A stretch of DNA of 46,642 bases from positions 1 through 46,642 of the IMG/VR virus record IMGVR_UViG_3300031977_000822; one strand, written 5' to 3'. Position numbers and translations under genes: made by a program. The notes below the pieces were generated by a model. The model made no database searches and was not told the DNA's origin. It saw only the letters and a list, made by a program, of their open reading frames with translations. This document shows positions 37,434 to 46,503 of this stretch, in pieces. Every line of letters begins with the position of its first letter. Within the stretch, counting starts at the first letter, position 1. The DNA comes from a virus.

Positions 37434-37833
37434 TCAAGATTATCCAACATTACAAAAATGGTTTAATGAACATAAATGGGAATCACCTATTCCACAAGAT
37501 GTTTTACCAGAACTTGGAATAATAATTGAAGATATATGTGCTGCTGGATTATATACCGATAAAAGTTCTACATTAGGATATATGTATGGTATATTTTCAA
37601 ATCCTAATATTCCTAAACTAACATTGTTTAAAGCAATGGAAGATTGTTTTGAAGGAATAAAAGAATTAGGAAAAGAATTAAATTTAAAATATATTTATAC
37701 AGTAACAGGTGAAAATGCATTACATAAATTATATGAAAAACATTTACACTTGACAAAATTAGAAACTACAATACAATCATATATTATAGATTTAAATAAC
37801 ACAAACAAAAATTTAGATTGGATATCAGAATAA
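37399..37833 (+). CDS. GNAT-like acetyltransferase-type protein, TTG start (144 aa)
   Basis: Overlaps the Hint gene by 35 bases; the start is TTG, at 37399 or a few codons later. The pattern PTLQKWFNEHKWESPIPQDV, then LGYMYGIFSNPNIPKLTLFK, AMEDCFEGIKELGKELNLKY-IYT and LHKLYEKHLHLTKLET is the N-acetyltransferase order seen in phage proteins. May modify a virion or host protein. Fold call by eye, moderately sure. Confidence 0.72.
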   Translation: MTLKNRRRWQLNQDYPTLQKWFNEHKWESPIPQDVLPELGIIIEDICAAGLYTDKSSTLGYMYGIFSNPNIPKLTLFKAMEDCFEGIKELGKELNLKYIYTVTGENALHKLYEKHLHLTKLETTIQSYIIDLNNTNKNLDWISE

Positions 37834-37834
37834 T

Positions 37835-38389
37835 ATGGCAATAGGACCAGATGGAAAAGTAACTACTACAGGAATGATGGGTGTTAAACCTACTACTCCA
37901 CAAGCACCAAATTTAAGTGCTTTGGGTACAGGTCAAAAACAAGCACAGCCTGCTCAACAACCAACACCAGAACCTGAAAGTGATTTAAAAAAACAATTTC
38001 CAGATGCAACAGACATGGAACTGGAATTTGCTGAAAGAGTAAAATCTTTAACGGATGAGGATACTGCAGCATTGCAATCTGTTTTATCCCCATCTGTTAG
38101 GACTGCATTAGGTAAAATTATACCAGAGTTCAAAGAAATTATGGATGCTTATGGTAGTAATGAAGCTAATGTAGTTATACCTGTCTCAATAGCAAGTAAA
38201 TATGCTATGGCAAAGTATAACACACCAAACCCAGAGGAAGCATTACAAAGCATGACAACTGAGTTATTAGCTGTCTCTGATTTGCAACCAATGGGTGAAC
38301 AACCGATGGAACAACAACAACAAACAACTGTGCCACCTAGTCAACCGCAAGGTATTATGACTAGCCCACAAAATATGGAGCAAGTATAG
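37835..38389 (+). CDS. Unknown head-region protein (184 aa)
   Basis: Starts one base after the previous stop. Pro/Gln/Thr-rich ends around a compact helical centre (LEFAERVKSLTDEDTAALQS, LGKIIPEFKEIMDAYGSNEA). Position before the scaffold suggests assembly factor or minor head protein. Unknown family. Confidence 0.78.
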   Translation: MAIGPDGKVTTTGMMGVKPTTPQAPNLSALGTGQKQAQPAQQPTPEPESDLKKQFPDATDMELEFAERVKSLTDEDTAALQSVLSPSVRTALGKIIPEFKEIMDAYGSNEANVVIPVSIASKYAMAKYNTPNPEEALQSMTTELLAVSDLQPMGEQPMEQQQQTTVPPSQPQGIMTSPQNMEQV

Positions 38390-38434
38390 AGCTACCCTTA
38401 TCCATAAGGCACTCAACCCAAAGAGGTAAAAATA

Positions 38435-39403
38435 ATGGAAGAAGAAAACAAAGTTCAGGAAACTGAACAAGAAGTCGAAGCGACTGAAGATAACCAAGAA
38501 ATAAAAAAGGAAGTTAAGTTAAAAGACTCTAATCCTTATCATAAAGATTATGGTGAAGATGATGATGAAACAAAAGCTTTTCTTTCTGGTAAACTTTCTA
38601 AATATCATCAGGAGCAGAGAGAAAATAAGGCAAACGCAGCAACCGAACAGAAGGACACCGATGCGTCTGAAGAAACTGCAGACTCAACAGACACCAAGGC
38701 TACTCCTATCGCTGAACGCCCTGTAAATGCTGAAGATAAAGTCTTTAAGAAACGTTATGACGATCTTAAAAGACATTATGATTCTACGATTCAAAAACAT
38801 AAGGATGAACTTCGTTCTTTACGAACTCAATTAGAATCAAGTACTAAACAATTTGTTCCTCCAAAATCTCAAGAAGAATTAGAGAAATGGAGAAGAGAAT
38901 ACCCAGATGTTTATGGCATGATTGAAACCATTGCTATGACAAAGGCAGACTCTAGAGCAAAGGAAGTAGAGGAGAAATACCAATACTTACAATCTCAACA
39001 AGAACAAATTGCTAGGGAGAAAGCTGAAGTAGAACTTTTAAAACTACACCCAGACTTTAATGATATTCGACAAAAAGAAGAATTTCATGAATGGGCTGGT
39101 AAGCAAGATCCTGTTATTCAAAGTTGGTTGTATGAGAATACATCTAACGCATCATTAGCTGCTAGAGCTTTAGATCTATATAAAATGGATGCAGGCATTA
39201 GTAAGTTAAATAAACAGGAAAAGGCTGATGTAAAAAAAGAAGCTGCTAAAGCTGTCACTAAAACTAAAAAGAGTACTGATTCTGATATGCCAGTTAAAAA
39301 AGTCTGGACAATTGATGAGATTTCTAGATTGAAACCACATCAATATGAGAAGTATGAGAAGGAGATCGACCAAGCACGTTTAGAAGGTAGAATCAAACAA
39401 TAA
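38435..39403 (+). CDS. Scaffold protein (322 aa)
   Basis: Directly upstream of the capsid gene. Very acidic N-terminus, long coiled coil (YDDLKRHYDSTIQKHKDELR, KEVEEKYQYLQSQQEQIARE), conserved-looking LLKLHPDFNDIRQKEEFHEW and a basic C-terminal domain (IDEISRLKPHQYEKYEKEID). This is the build of podovirus scaffolds, whose basic C-terminus binds the coat. Needed for prohead assembly, absent from the mature virion. Confidence 0.87.
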   Translation: MEEENKVQETEQEVEATEDNQEIKKEVKLKDSNPYHKDYGEDDDETKAFLSGKLSKYHQEQRENKANAATEQKDTDASEETADSTDTKATPIAERPVNAEDKVFKKRYDDLKRHYDSTIQKHKDELRSLRTQLESSTKQFVPPKSQEELEKWRREYPDVYGMIETIAMTKADSRAKEVEEKYQYLQSQQEQIAREKAEVELLKLHPDFNDIRQKEEFHEWAGKQDPVIQSWLYENTSNASLAARALDLYKMDAGISKLNKQEKADVKKEAAKAVTKTKKSTDSDMPVKKVWTIDEISRLKPHQYEKYEKEIDQARLEGRIKQ

Positions 39404-39441
39404 CCTTAAACTAAACAATACCAAATAGGAGGATATATATT

Positions 39442-40380
39442 ATGGCTTTTGGTAGTGCTGGTGGATACGGAAATTTACCTTCAGGTAATTTCACTCCACA
39501 AATTTTTAGCCAAAAGGTTCAAAAATTCTTCAGAAGAGCATCAGTGGTAGAAGATGTAACTAACACTGATTACGCTGGAGAAATTGAAAACTTTGGTGAT
39601 ACTGTTAAAATAATAAAAGAACCTACAATCACTGTACAAGATTATGCGAGAGGTACAGCTGTTTCTACTCAAGATTTAGCTGACGATCAAATTACTCTTG
39701 TAGTTGATCAAGGTTCTTACTTCGCATTCAAAGTAGATGACATTGAAGAAAGACAATCTCATGTAAACTTTGAATCACTTGCAACTTCTTCAGGTGCATA
39801 CTCATTAAAAAGAAACTATGACTTTAATGTGTTAAAACACATTTATGACAATGCTGCAACTTCAGCTGGTAATACTGGAACAGATGGTTCACCAATCGAT
39901 GGTGATGCTGCTGTTGACACATTAGCAGATGTTGTATCAGCTGCAAAGACAGTTCTTGATGGGAATGACGTACCAGAAGAAAATAGATGGTTAGTTGCAC
40001 CGCCTGCATTCTTTCAACAATTAAGAAAAGCAGGTGCTAAATTATCAGACCAGTCAATCTTAAATGATGGTGCTGCATCGCAAATCAGAAATGGTAAAGT
40101 CACTGACAGACCATTATTTGGTTTCAACATGTACATGACTAATGCGATTGCTGTGTCTGGTGGAAATGCTGCAAACAAAACATTTGGTTCATCTGGAGCA
40201 AATGAATATGCGTTCTTATATGGACACATGTCTGCAGTTGCAACTGCTAACCACATTGCTAAAACAGAATTAATCAGAGACCCTGATTCATTCGCAGATA
40301 TCGTTAGAGGACTACACGTATTCGGAAGAAAAATCTTAAGAGACGATGCAGTTTACTCTGGTGTTATCACAATTGGTTAA
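39442..40380 (+). CDS. Major capsid protein (312 aa)
   Basis: AGGAGG 10 bases before the ATG. A typical marine podovirus coat: N-terminal GNLPSGNFTPQIFSQKVQKF, central LVAPPAFFQQLRKAGAKLSD, C-terminal FLYGHMSAVATANHIAKTEL then IVRGLHVFGRKILRDDAV. Predicted HK97 fold. Codons here use C-ending alternatives more often than in neighbours, as for a very highly expressed gene. Followed by a decoration-type gene and a hairpin. Confidence 0.93.
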   Translation: MAFGSAGGYGNLPSGNFTPQIFSQKVQKFFRRASVVEDVTNTDYAGEIENFGDTVKIIKEPTITVQDYARGTAVSTQDLADDQITLVVDQGSYFAFKVDDIEERQSHVNFESLATSSGAYSLKRNYDFNVLKHIYDNAATSAGNTGTDGSPIDGDAAVDTLADVVSAAKTVLDGNDVPEENRWLVAPPAFFQQLRKAGAKLSDQSILNDGAASQIRNGKVTDRPLFGFNMYMTNAIAVSGGNAANKTFGSSGANEYAFLYGHMSAVATANHIAKTELIRDPDSFADIVRGLHVFGRKILRDDAVYSGVITIG

Positions 40381-40396
40381 TAGGAGGAAATAAACA

Positions 40397-40840
40397 ATGA
40401 CTGATTATAATAGTTCAAACACTAATAGAATCCTTAAAGCTTCTAGCGATAAGGTAAGAGTTATGTCAGAAGTTGTAGATTTTTCTTCTACAACTAATGC
40501 TAATACAGATACATTTGATGTAATTGGTATCCCAGCTAATACTTTAGTATTATCTGCTGGATGCGATGTTATGACTGCTGATACTGCTGGAAACAGTGGT
40601 ACAATTGCTATCGGTGACAGTGCTTCAGGTACTTACTATGTAGGTGCTGCTACTGTAGCTGCTGCAGGTCAAATGACTGTAACTGATGACTCTAAAGTTT
40701 ACTCTGCTGGTGACGATGTAAGAATTACTATCGGAACTGGTGCAGTAAATGCAAAAGTAAGAGTATGGGCAGTTATGGTTTCACTTGATCAAGGTGGAAA
40801 CGCAGAAGATACTGATACTCAATCTGTAACTTTTAGTTAA
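40397..40840 (+). CDS. Capsid accessory or decoration-type protein (147 aa)
   Basis: AGGAGG before the ATG. Beta-rich, Thr/Ala/Gly/Asp-rich, low in Lys (IGIPANTLVLSAGCDVMTAD, GTIAIGDSASGTYYVGAA), ending TDTQSVTFS. Placed directly after the capsid gene like small capsid-stabilising proteins. Codon use is similar to the capsid gene, suggesting abundant product. Confidence 0.82.
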   Translation: MTDYNSSNTNRILKASSDKVRVMSEVVDFSSTTNANTDTFDVIGIPANTLVLSAGCDVMTADTAGNSGTIAIGDSASGTYYVGAATVAAAGQMTVTDDSKVYSAGDDVRITIGTGAVNAKVRVWAVMVSLDQGGNAEDTDTQSVTFS

Positions 40841-40854
40841 TAAATAAAATTCTT

Positions 40855-40874
40855 GGGGGGATTAAGTTCCCCCC
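40855..40874 (+). terminator. Strong hairpin after the capsid genes
   Basis: GGGGGG (40855-40860) / CCCCCC (40869-40874), loop ATTAAGTT. The U-tract is poor (TTGAG), so it likely stops only part of transcription and protects the 3' end of capsid mRNA, setting gene ratios. Confidence 0.6.
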
Positions 40875-40934
40875 TTGAGTACTTGGAATGCCAAATGGGT
40901 TCCATTTTATAACTCGCTTAACAAGGAGATAAAA

Positions 40935-41336
40935 ATGACATTAAATATGTTACCTTTATTCAATTCATTAACAGTAGGATTTGACTCTATGTTTGATGAA
41001 TTATCAAAATTACCAACTTCAACTTTTCCTCCATATAATATTGAGAAAGTAGAAGAAGGAAAATATAAAATTACTTTCGCAGTTGCAGGTTTCAACAAAC
41101 AAGACGTTGATATATCTTGCAAAGAAAATACTTTGAAAGTGTCAGGCAAAATTGAAATGCCAAAGAACGCTGACTACTTATACAAAGGTATTGCTGAAAG
41201 AGCATTCAACCAATCATTTAAATTAGCAGATTACACAACTGTTGTAGGTGCTGAAATGAAAGATGGTTTACTTCATGTAGAATTAGAACAAGATCTACCT
41301 GAAAGTAAAAAAGAAAAGAAAGTAGATATAAAATAA
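40935..41336 (+). CDS. Small heat-shock protein, IbpA/Hsp20 type (133 aa)
   Basis: AAGGAG (40923-40928) 6 bases before ATG 40935 decides the start. The alpha-crystallin core is clear: YNIEKVEEGKYKITFAVAGF, VDISCKENTLKVSGK, YLYKGIAERAFNQSFKLADY and GLLHVELEQDLPESKK, in the same order as E. coli IbpA. An ATP-independent chaperone that keeps proteins from aggregating; in this position it probably helps capsid or tail assembly. Short polar C-terminal tail ends KKVDIK. Confidence 0.93.
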   Translation: MTLNMLPLFNSLTVGFDSMFDELSKLPTSTFPPYNIEKVEEGKYKITFAVAGFNKQDVDISCKENTLKVSGKIEMPKNADYLYKGIAERAFNQSFKLADYTTVVGAEMKDGLLHVELEQDLPESKKEKKVDIK

Positions 41337-41362
41337 ATTAAACAAAGGGAATCCCATCAACC

Positions 41363-42460
41363 ATGGCAACTACCTATTTAACATTAGTTAATAGGACTCT
41401 TCGTGAGTTAAATGAAACAGAATTAACTTCAGCTAATTTCTCTAATAGTAGAGGAATACAAACTGCAGTTAAAGATTTTATAAATAAATCTATTCATGAC
41501 ATTTATAACGAAGCAGGTGAACTTCCTATTCTCTATACAGAGACTAGCCAACAAACTTATGTTGGACAACAGGAATATGCTTTACCTGCAAATATGCGTA
41601 AGGTTGACTGGGATTCTTTTGTTATTAGTTCTGGTGAATTACTAACTAATCCTGAATTTACTTCTAACATTAGTAACTGGACAACTTTATCTGGTTCTCC
41701 AAGTTATTCATCAAATGGTAATGGCAGAATATTATTAAATGATTCAGCTGTATATCAAGCAATTAGTACAGTTAAAAATAGATCATATAGAATTGAAGTA
41801 AGAATTGCAGATATTTCATCATCAGGTTCAAGTATTAAAGTACAAGTCGGTACTTCTGCTGGTGATACTACAAATTTAAATACAACTGTATCTGTAACTA
41901 ATACAGGTGAAGGTAATATTTTAGATACTACATTTACAGCTACAGGCTCTACAACTTATATTACAATTGATAATGATTCAACAGATAATTTAGAAGTAGA
42001 CTATGTTAGAGTAAGAGATAATACTTTAGTTCCAACTAAATTAAACTTTATAACTTATGATGCATTTTTACAAAATAGAAAACCAACTGATGATAGAGCA
42101 GGGGATGATAATTACGATAAGCCTATCTCTATATATAGAAAACCTGACTATGGGTATTTTGGGTTAACTCCAATACCTGATAGAAGTGATTATATAATTA
42201 AATATGGATATTATACTACACACACTGATCTTTCTGCCTATAATGATACTATCAGTTTACCTGATCGTTTCTCCCCATTAATTATAGATAGATCTAAATA
42301 TTATACTTATATGTTAAGATCAGACCCACAACATGCTACTCTTGCACAAAGAGACTATGAAAGAAAATTAAGATTACTACAAGTTGATTACGCTTCACCA
42401 CAAGATTATATGAGAGATGACAGAGTATTATCGGGTAGTATTAATGTACAATTTATATAA
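41363..42460 (+). CDS. Tail adaptor (gp11-like) with an inserted carbohydrate-binding-like domain (365 aa)
   Basis: N-terminal helices (YLTLVNRTLRELNETELTSA, FINKSIHDIYNEAGELPILY) and C-terminal blocks (IIDRSKYYTYMLRSDPQHAT, AQRDYERKLRLLQVDYASPQ) are of the podovirus tail-tube A/head-completion type. Between them, residues about 93-220 read as a jelly-roll binding module: LLTNPEFTSNISNWTTLSG, AVYQAISTVKNRSYRIEVRI and end LEVDYVRVRD. It joins portal and nozzle; the insertion may bind surface glycans. Confidence 0.82.
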   Translation: MATTYLTLVNRTLRELNETELTSANFSNSRGIQTAVKDFINKSIHDIYNEAGELPILYTETSQQTYVGQQEYALPANMRKVDWDSFVISSGELLTNPEFTSNISNWTTLSGSPSYSSNGNGRILLNDSAVYQAISTVKNRSYRIEVRIADISSSGSSIKVQVGTSAGDTTNLNTTVSVTNTGEGNILDTTFTATGSTTYITIDNDSTDNLEVDYVRVRDNTLVPTKLNFITYDAFLQNRKPTDDRAGDDNYDKPISIYRKPDYGYFGLTPIPDRSDYIIKYGYYTTHTDLSAYNDTISLPDRFSPLIIDRSKYYTYMLRSDPQHATLAQRDYERKLRLLQVDYASPQDYMRDDRVLSGSINVQFI

Positions 42461-42469
42461 GGAGACACA

Positions 42470-42709
42470 ATGAAAAGAAATGAAATGAAAGCTTCAGAAG
42501 ATAATTTAGATTATGCTTCTAAAAAAGAAGAAAGAATTATAATGGCTAGTGCTGATGATGGTCCAGGAATTTCTGCTAGAAAAATTGCAGAATTACCAGG
42601 TTCTACTCTTGCTGAAAAAGTAGAGAAAGCAACTGGAGTAACTCCAAGCCCTTATTTAACTTTACCTGAAGCAATGGATTTATTGAAGAAAAGTGGTGCT
42701 GTAGACTAG
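42470..42709 (+). CDS. Small protein between tail genes (79 aa)
   Basis: AAGGAG before the ATG. Hydrophilic with KIAELPGSTLAEKVEKATGV and LTLPEAMDLLKKSGAVD. No recognised family; a minor tail component or assembly factor by position. Confidence 0.74.
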   Translation: MKRNEMKASEDNLDYASKKEERIIMASADDGPGISARKIAELPGSTLAEKVEKATGVTPSPYLTLPEAMDLLKKSGAVD

Positions 42710-42718
42710 GAGTAAATA

Positions 42719-44272
42719 ATGCCAACAACAGATTTAATTTCACCATTTGTTGTTAGCTGTGCTGGAGGATTAACTCTTAACAAAGACGTATTCTCAATGG
42801 CACCAGGTGAGGCTCTACAGTTACAAAACTTTGAGCCTGACATTGAAGGTGGATACAGAAGAATTAATGGAAGTGTAAAATATAATTCTAATATTGTACC
42901 TCAAGTTGCTTCAGCTGATGAACGAGTGGTTATGTCAGCTATCTTTAATGGTCAAGTTTATGCAGCTAGAGGTGGTAGTATTCATAGAGCAGCAGGCACA
43001 GGTTCTTGGACTTCTGTAACAACAGGATTAACAACACCAACAATTAACTATAATTTTAGAACATTAAATTTTAATGGTACAGAAAAATTAGTTGTTACTA
43101 CAGGTGTTGATCAATATGCATTAAGTATAGATACATCAAATAGTGTAACTACATTTAATGGAACCAATGCTCCTGAATATCCTAAATATGTAGAAGTATT
43201 TAAAGACCATGTGTTTTATGCAGGTATGACTTCTAATCCAGAAGAAGTTGTATTTTCAGAACCCTTTAATGAAGATGGATTTTTAACTGCAAATGGTGCT
43301 GGTAGTTTTAGAGTTGATACTGAAGTTGTAGGATTAAAAGTATTTAGGGATGTTCTATATGTTTTTGGTAAAGATAAGATATTTAAACTTGCTGGTTCAT
43401 CTAAATCAGATTTTGTAGTTCAACCTGTAACAAGACAAATTGGTTGTGTTGATGGTGGTTCAATTCAGGAATTAGGTGGAGATATTATATTTCTTGCACC
43501 AGATGGATTAAGAACTATTGCAGGTACAGATAAAATTGGTGATGTTGAATTAGGTTCTATATCTAGACAAATACAAACTAGAGTAGATACCATTATAACT
43601 AAATTAGATAATATTACATCTTTAGTTATTAGAAGTAAATCTCAATATAGATTATTTTATCCAGAGACAGCTGATGTTGAAGCAGTATCAAAAGGAATTA
43701 TTGCTGTATTAAAAGCTAATCCAAATACAGGTTCAATTGGATTTGAATATGCAGATATAACAGGTTTTAAACCATCATGTACAGATTCAGAATTTATTAG
43801 TGATGAAGTTGAATTACAAGTTTATGGTGGATATGATGGATATGTATACAAGTTTGAAGTTGGTAATGTAATTACTAGAGCAACATCTACAAGTAATATC
43901 ATTGCTGTTTATCGTTCTCCAGATATGATTATGGGAGACCCTGGTGTTAGAAAATATATGCAAAGGGTTAATTTAAACTATAAAGGAGAAGGTCAAAACG
44001 TAGATGCTAGTTTATCTTTAAAGTATGACTACGATGACCCAGGTACAGCACAACCAAGTAAAATACCCATTACAGCTGCAGCAGGAGCAGCAATATACGG
44101 AACTTCTAGTTATGGAACTGCAGTTTATGATTCAACAGGAGTACCACTAATTAGACAATCAGTTGAAGGTTCAGGATTTGCAGTTGCACTTAAAATAGAT
44201 GATACAGATGGTGCAGATGTAATATCAATCAAAGGCTATCAACTAGAATTTACCCCAGGAGGAAGAAGATAA
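42719..44272 (+). CDS. Tail nozzle / tail tubular protein B-like (517 aa)
   Basis: AGGAG 6 bases before the ATG. Beta-propeller-like sequence: VSCAGGLTLNKDVFSMAPGE, ALQLQNFEPDIEGGYRRING, VFKDHVFYAGMTSNPEEVVF, IIFLAPDGLRTIAGTDKIGD. This order is that of podovirus nozzle proteins (T7 gp12, P22 gp10 role) in marine phages. Sits at the tail tip and carries fibres; lies between the adaptor and the fibre genes. Confidence 0.86.
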   Translation: MPTTDLISPFVVSCAGGLTLNKDVFSMAPGEALQLQNFEPDIEGGYRRINGSVKYNSNIVPQVASADERVVMSAIFNGQVYAARGGSIHRAAGTGSWTSVTTGLTTPTINYNFRTLNFNGTEKLVVTTGVDQYALSIDTSNSVTTFNGTNAPEYPKYVEVFKDHVFYAGMTSNPEEVVFSEPFNEDGFLTANGAGSFRVDTEVVGLKVFRDVLYVFGKDKIFKLAGSSKSDFVVQPVTRQIGCVDGGSIQELGGDIIFLAPDGLRTIAGTDKIGDVELGSISRQIQTRVDTIITKLDNITSLVIRSKSQYRLFYPETADVEAVSKGIIAVLKANPNTGSIGFEYADITGFKPSCTDSEFISDEVELQVYGGYDGYVYKFEVGNVITRATSTSNIIAVYRSPDMIMGDPGVRKYMQRVNLNYKGEGQNVDASLSLKYDYDDPGTAQPSKIPITAAAGAAIYGTSSYGTAVYDSTGVPLIRQSVEGSGFAVALKIDDTDGADVISIKGYQLEFTPGGRR

Positions 44273-44273
44273 C

Positions 44274-46103
44274 ATGGCAGGATATTCAGCTAGACAAGCA
44301 GTCTATACTACAGGTGATACTATCGAAGCAGGACACAGTAATGATGAATTTAATACTGTACTCGCAGCTTTTGATGCTTCATCTGGTCACAAACATGATG
44401 GAACTGCAGGTGAAGGTGCATACGTACCTTTAATTGCTGATAGTGACGCTAACAATAAATTAGTTGCTGATACTTCAAATAATCGTTTTGGATTATTTGT
44501 TGAAGTTACAGGCTCACCTGTTGAGCAAATAAGATTTCAAGATGGTGCAATTGTACCTGTTACAGATAATGATATTGATTTAGGTACAGGTTCTTTAGAA
44601 TTTAAAGATGCATACTTTGATGGTACAGTAAATTTAGATACATTAGTTATTGGTGCAGCTACGGGTATTACAGATGTTGATACGGATTTATCTTCTGTAT
44701 CTGCAAGTGATGATACATTAGCTTCTGCTAAAGCTATTAAGACATATGTTGATTCTCAAGTTACTGCACAAGATTTAGATTTCCAAGCTGACACTGGTGG
44801 TGCATTATCTATTGATTTAGATAGTGAAACATTTACACTTACTGGTGGAACTGGTATAGATACTTCAGGGTCTGGTAATATTGTTACATTCTCAATTGAC
44901 TCTACAGTTGTTACACTAACTGGCTCTCAAATACTTACAAATAAAACATTAACTGCTCCAGTTATTTCAAGTATCTCAAATACTGGAACTTTAACTTTAC
45001 CTACCTCAACAGATACTCTAGTTGGTCGTGCAACTACAGATACCCTTACAAATAAAACTATAGATGCTAATGGCACAGGTAATAGTATTACCAACCTTGA
45101 AGTCGCTGACTTTGCTTCTGGAGTATTAGATACAGATTTAACTACAGTATCTGCTTCAGATGATACTCTAGCTTCAGCTAAAGCTATTAAAGCATATGTA
45201 GATTCACAAGTTACAAGTTTTGATACATTAGCAGAATTAACAGATACAAATATTTCATCACCTTCTTCTGGACATATTTTAGTTCATGATGGTGTAGATA
45301 GTTTTGATAACGTAGCAGTATCTGGAGATATTACTTTAGCTTCTGATGGTACAGTAGCTATTGCTTCAGGTGCAATTGTTAATGCTGATATTAATGCTTC
45401 AGCTGCTATTGACTATTCTAAATTAAATTTAACTGGATCTATTGTTGCAGGAGATTTAACTTCTACAGCTGTAGATAATACTAATACTAATTCAACAGTT
45501 ATTACAGGTCAAACTGCTGAAACATCTATTGCAGATGATGACTTAATCTTAATCTACGATTCTTCTAACTCTGGATTAAGAAAAATGACAAAAGCTAATT
45601 TTGTAACTGGAGTAGGTTCAGGTACAGTAACTTCAGTAGCTGTAGCAGATGCAGGTTCATCTGAATTTACAGTAACAGGTTCACCTATTACTTCATCGGG
45701 TACAATTAGTTTAGCAGTCAATTCAATTGATGTATCTAAAATTACTAATGCAGTATCTACTTCAGATATTGGAAGTACAGTTCAAGCATATGATGCAGAG
45801 TTAGCAGCTATTGCTGGATTAACAAGTGCTGCTGATAAAGGTATTCAATTTACAGGTTCTGGTACAGCTGGAACTTTTGATTTAACAGCTGCAGGTAAGG
45901 CATTATTAGATGATGCAGATGCTGCTGCCCAAAGAACGACATTAGGATTAGGAACTGCTGCTACTTTAAATGTAGGAACTGGTGCTAATAATATAGTACA
46001 ATTAGATGGATCAGGACTATTACCTGCTGTAGATGGTAGTCAATTAACTAATTTACCAGGGGCTTCTGCTGGATTTGCTATCGCTATGGCTGTAGCCTTG
46101 TAG
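44274..46103 (+). CDS. Tail fibre or appendage protein with internal repeats (609 aa)
   Basis: Starts 1 base after the nozzle gene. N-terminus (MAGYSARQAVYTTGDTIEAG, HSNDEFNTVLAAFD) is a virion-binding part I recall in marine phages. The rest is low-complexity, Thr/Ser/Asp/Ala-rich beta repeats: the unit SASDDTLASAKAIKxYVDSQ occurs twice, and LTNKT twice. No enzymatic domain. Binds the host surface or forms a fibre shaft. Confidence 0.88.
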   Translation: MAGYSARQAVYTTGDTIEAGHSNDEFNTVLAAFDASSGHKHDGTAGEGAYVPLIADSDANNKLVADTSNNRFGLFVEVTGSPVEQIRFQDGAIVPVTDNDIDLGTGSLEFKDAYFDGTVNLDTLVIGAATGITDVDTDLSSVSASDDTLASAKAIKTYVDSQVTAQDLDFQADTGGALSIDLDSETFTLTGGTGIDTSGSGNIVTFSIDSTVVTLTGSQILTNKTLTAPVISSISNTGTLTLPTSTDTLVGRATTDTLTNKTIDANGTGNSITNLEVADFASGVLDTDLTTVSASDDTLASAKAIKAYVDSQVTSFDTLAELTDTNISSPSSGHILVHDGVDSFDNVAVSGDITLASDGTVAIASGAIVNADINASAAIDYSKLNLTGSIVAGDLTSTAVDNTNTNSTVITGQTAETSIADDDLILIYDSSNSGLRKMTKANFVTGVGSGTVTSVAVADAGSSEFTVTGSPITSSGTISLAVNSIDVSKITNAVSTSDIGSTVQAYDAELAAIAGLTSAADKGIQFTGSGTAGTFDLTAAGKALLDDADAAAQRTTLGLGTAATLNVGTGANNIVQLDGSGLLPAVDGSQLTNLPGASAGFAIAMAVAL

Positions 46104-46108
46104 ACCTC

Positions 46109-46136
46109 TTGACTTTTTTACGAATAACAATATAAT
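46109..46136 (+). promoter_or_regulatory. Rightward promoter between tail-fibre genes
   Basis: TTGACT (46109-46114), 16-base spacer, TATAAT (46131-46136), in the 55-base gap after the fibre gene. Would give extra transcript of the small fibre-tip genes. Confidence 0.72.
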
Positions 46137-46158
46137 ATATTATAAGGAGAATAATTAA

Positions 46159-46494
46159 ATGGCACAAAACTTTAGAAGATACACAAGCAACAATGTAGGC
46201 ACAAGTGCCACTGCTATACCTAGTGGTGCAGCATTTGATAGTTATGATACTATTGTTGGTATATCAGTTGCAAATGTTACAGCATCTGCTGTAGTAGCAT
46301 CTGTATATATTAATGATAGTGCTAACGACATTTATCTAATTAAAGATGCACCGATCCCTGCTGGATCAGCATTACAAGTATTAGATGGTGGTGCTAAATT
46401 TGTTGTTCAATCTGGTGATAGAATTTATGTTCAATCAGATACAGCTTCATCATTAGATGTTTGGGTATCAGCTGTAGACGATATTAGTACATAG
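46159..46494 (+). CDS. Small beta-sandwich tail accessory protein (111 aa)
   Basis: AAGGAG 10 bases before the ATG. Beta-rich: DTIVGISVANVTASAVVASV, YLIKDAPIPAGSALQVLDGG, QSGDRIYVQSDTASSLDVWV. Same order of blocks as the 11,103-11,471 product. Likely a fibre-tip or decoration protein; own promoter upstream. Confidence 0.82.
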   Translation: MAQNFRRYTSNNVGTSATAIPSGAAFDSYDTIVGISVANVTASAVVASVYINDSANDIYLIKDAPIPAGSALQVLDGGAKFVVQSGDRIYVQSDTASSLDVWVSAVDDIST

Positions 46495-46503
46495 GAGAAT
46501 TAA

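Noticed and set aside
40876-40934. N-terminal extension of the heat-shock protein from 40875
   Set aside because: The extension reads through the hairpin flank and the ribosome site at 40923-40928; ATG 40935 is the better start.
44700-45230. Repeats in the fibre gene as a DNA-level repeat or recombination site
   Set aside because: Similarity is at the protein level (SASDDTLASAKAIK units); DNA copies differ at third positions, so it is a protein repeat.
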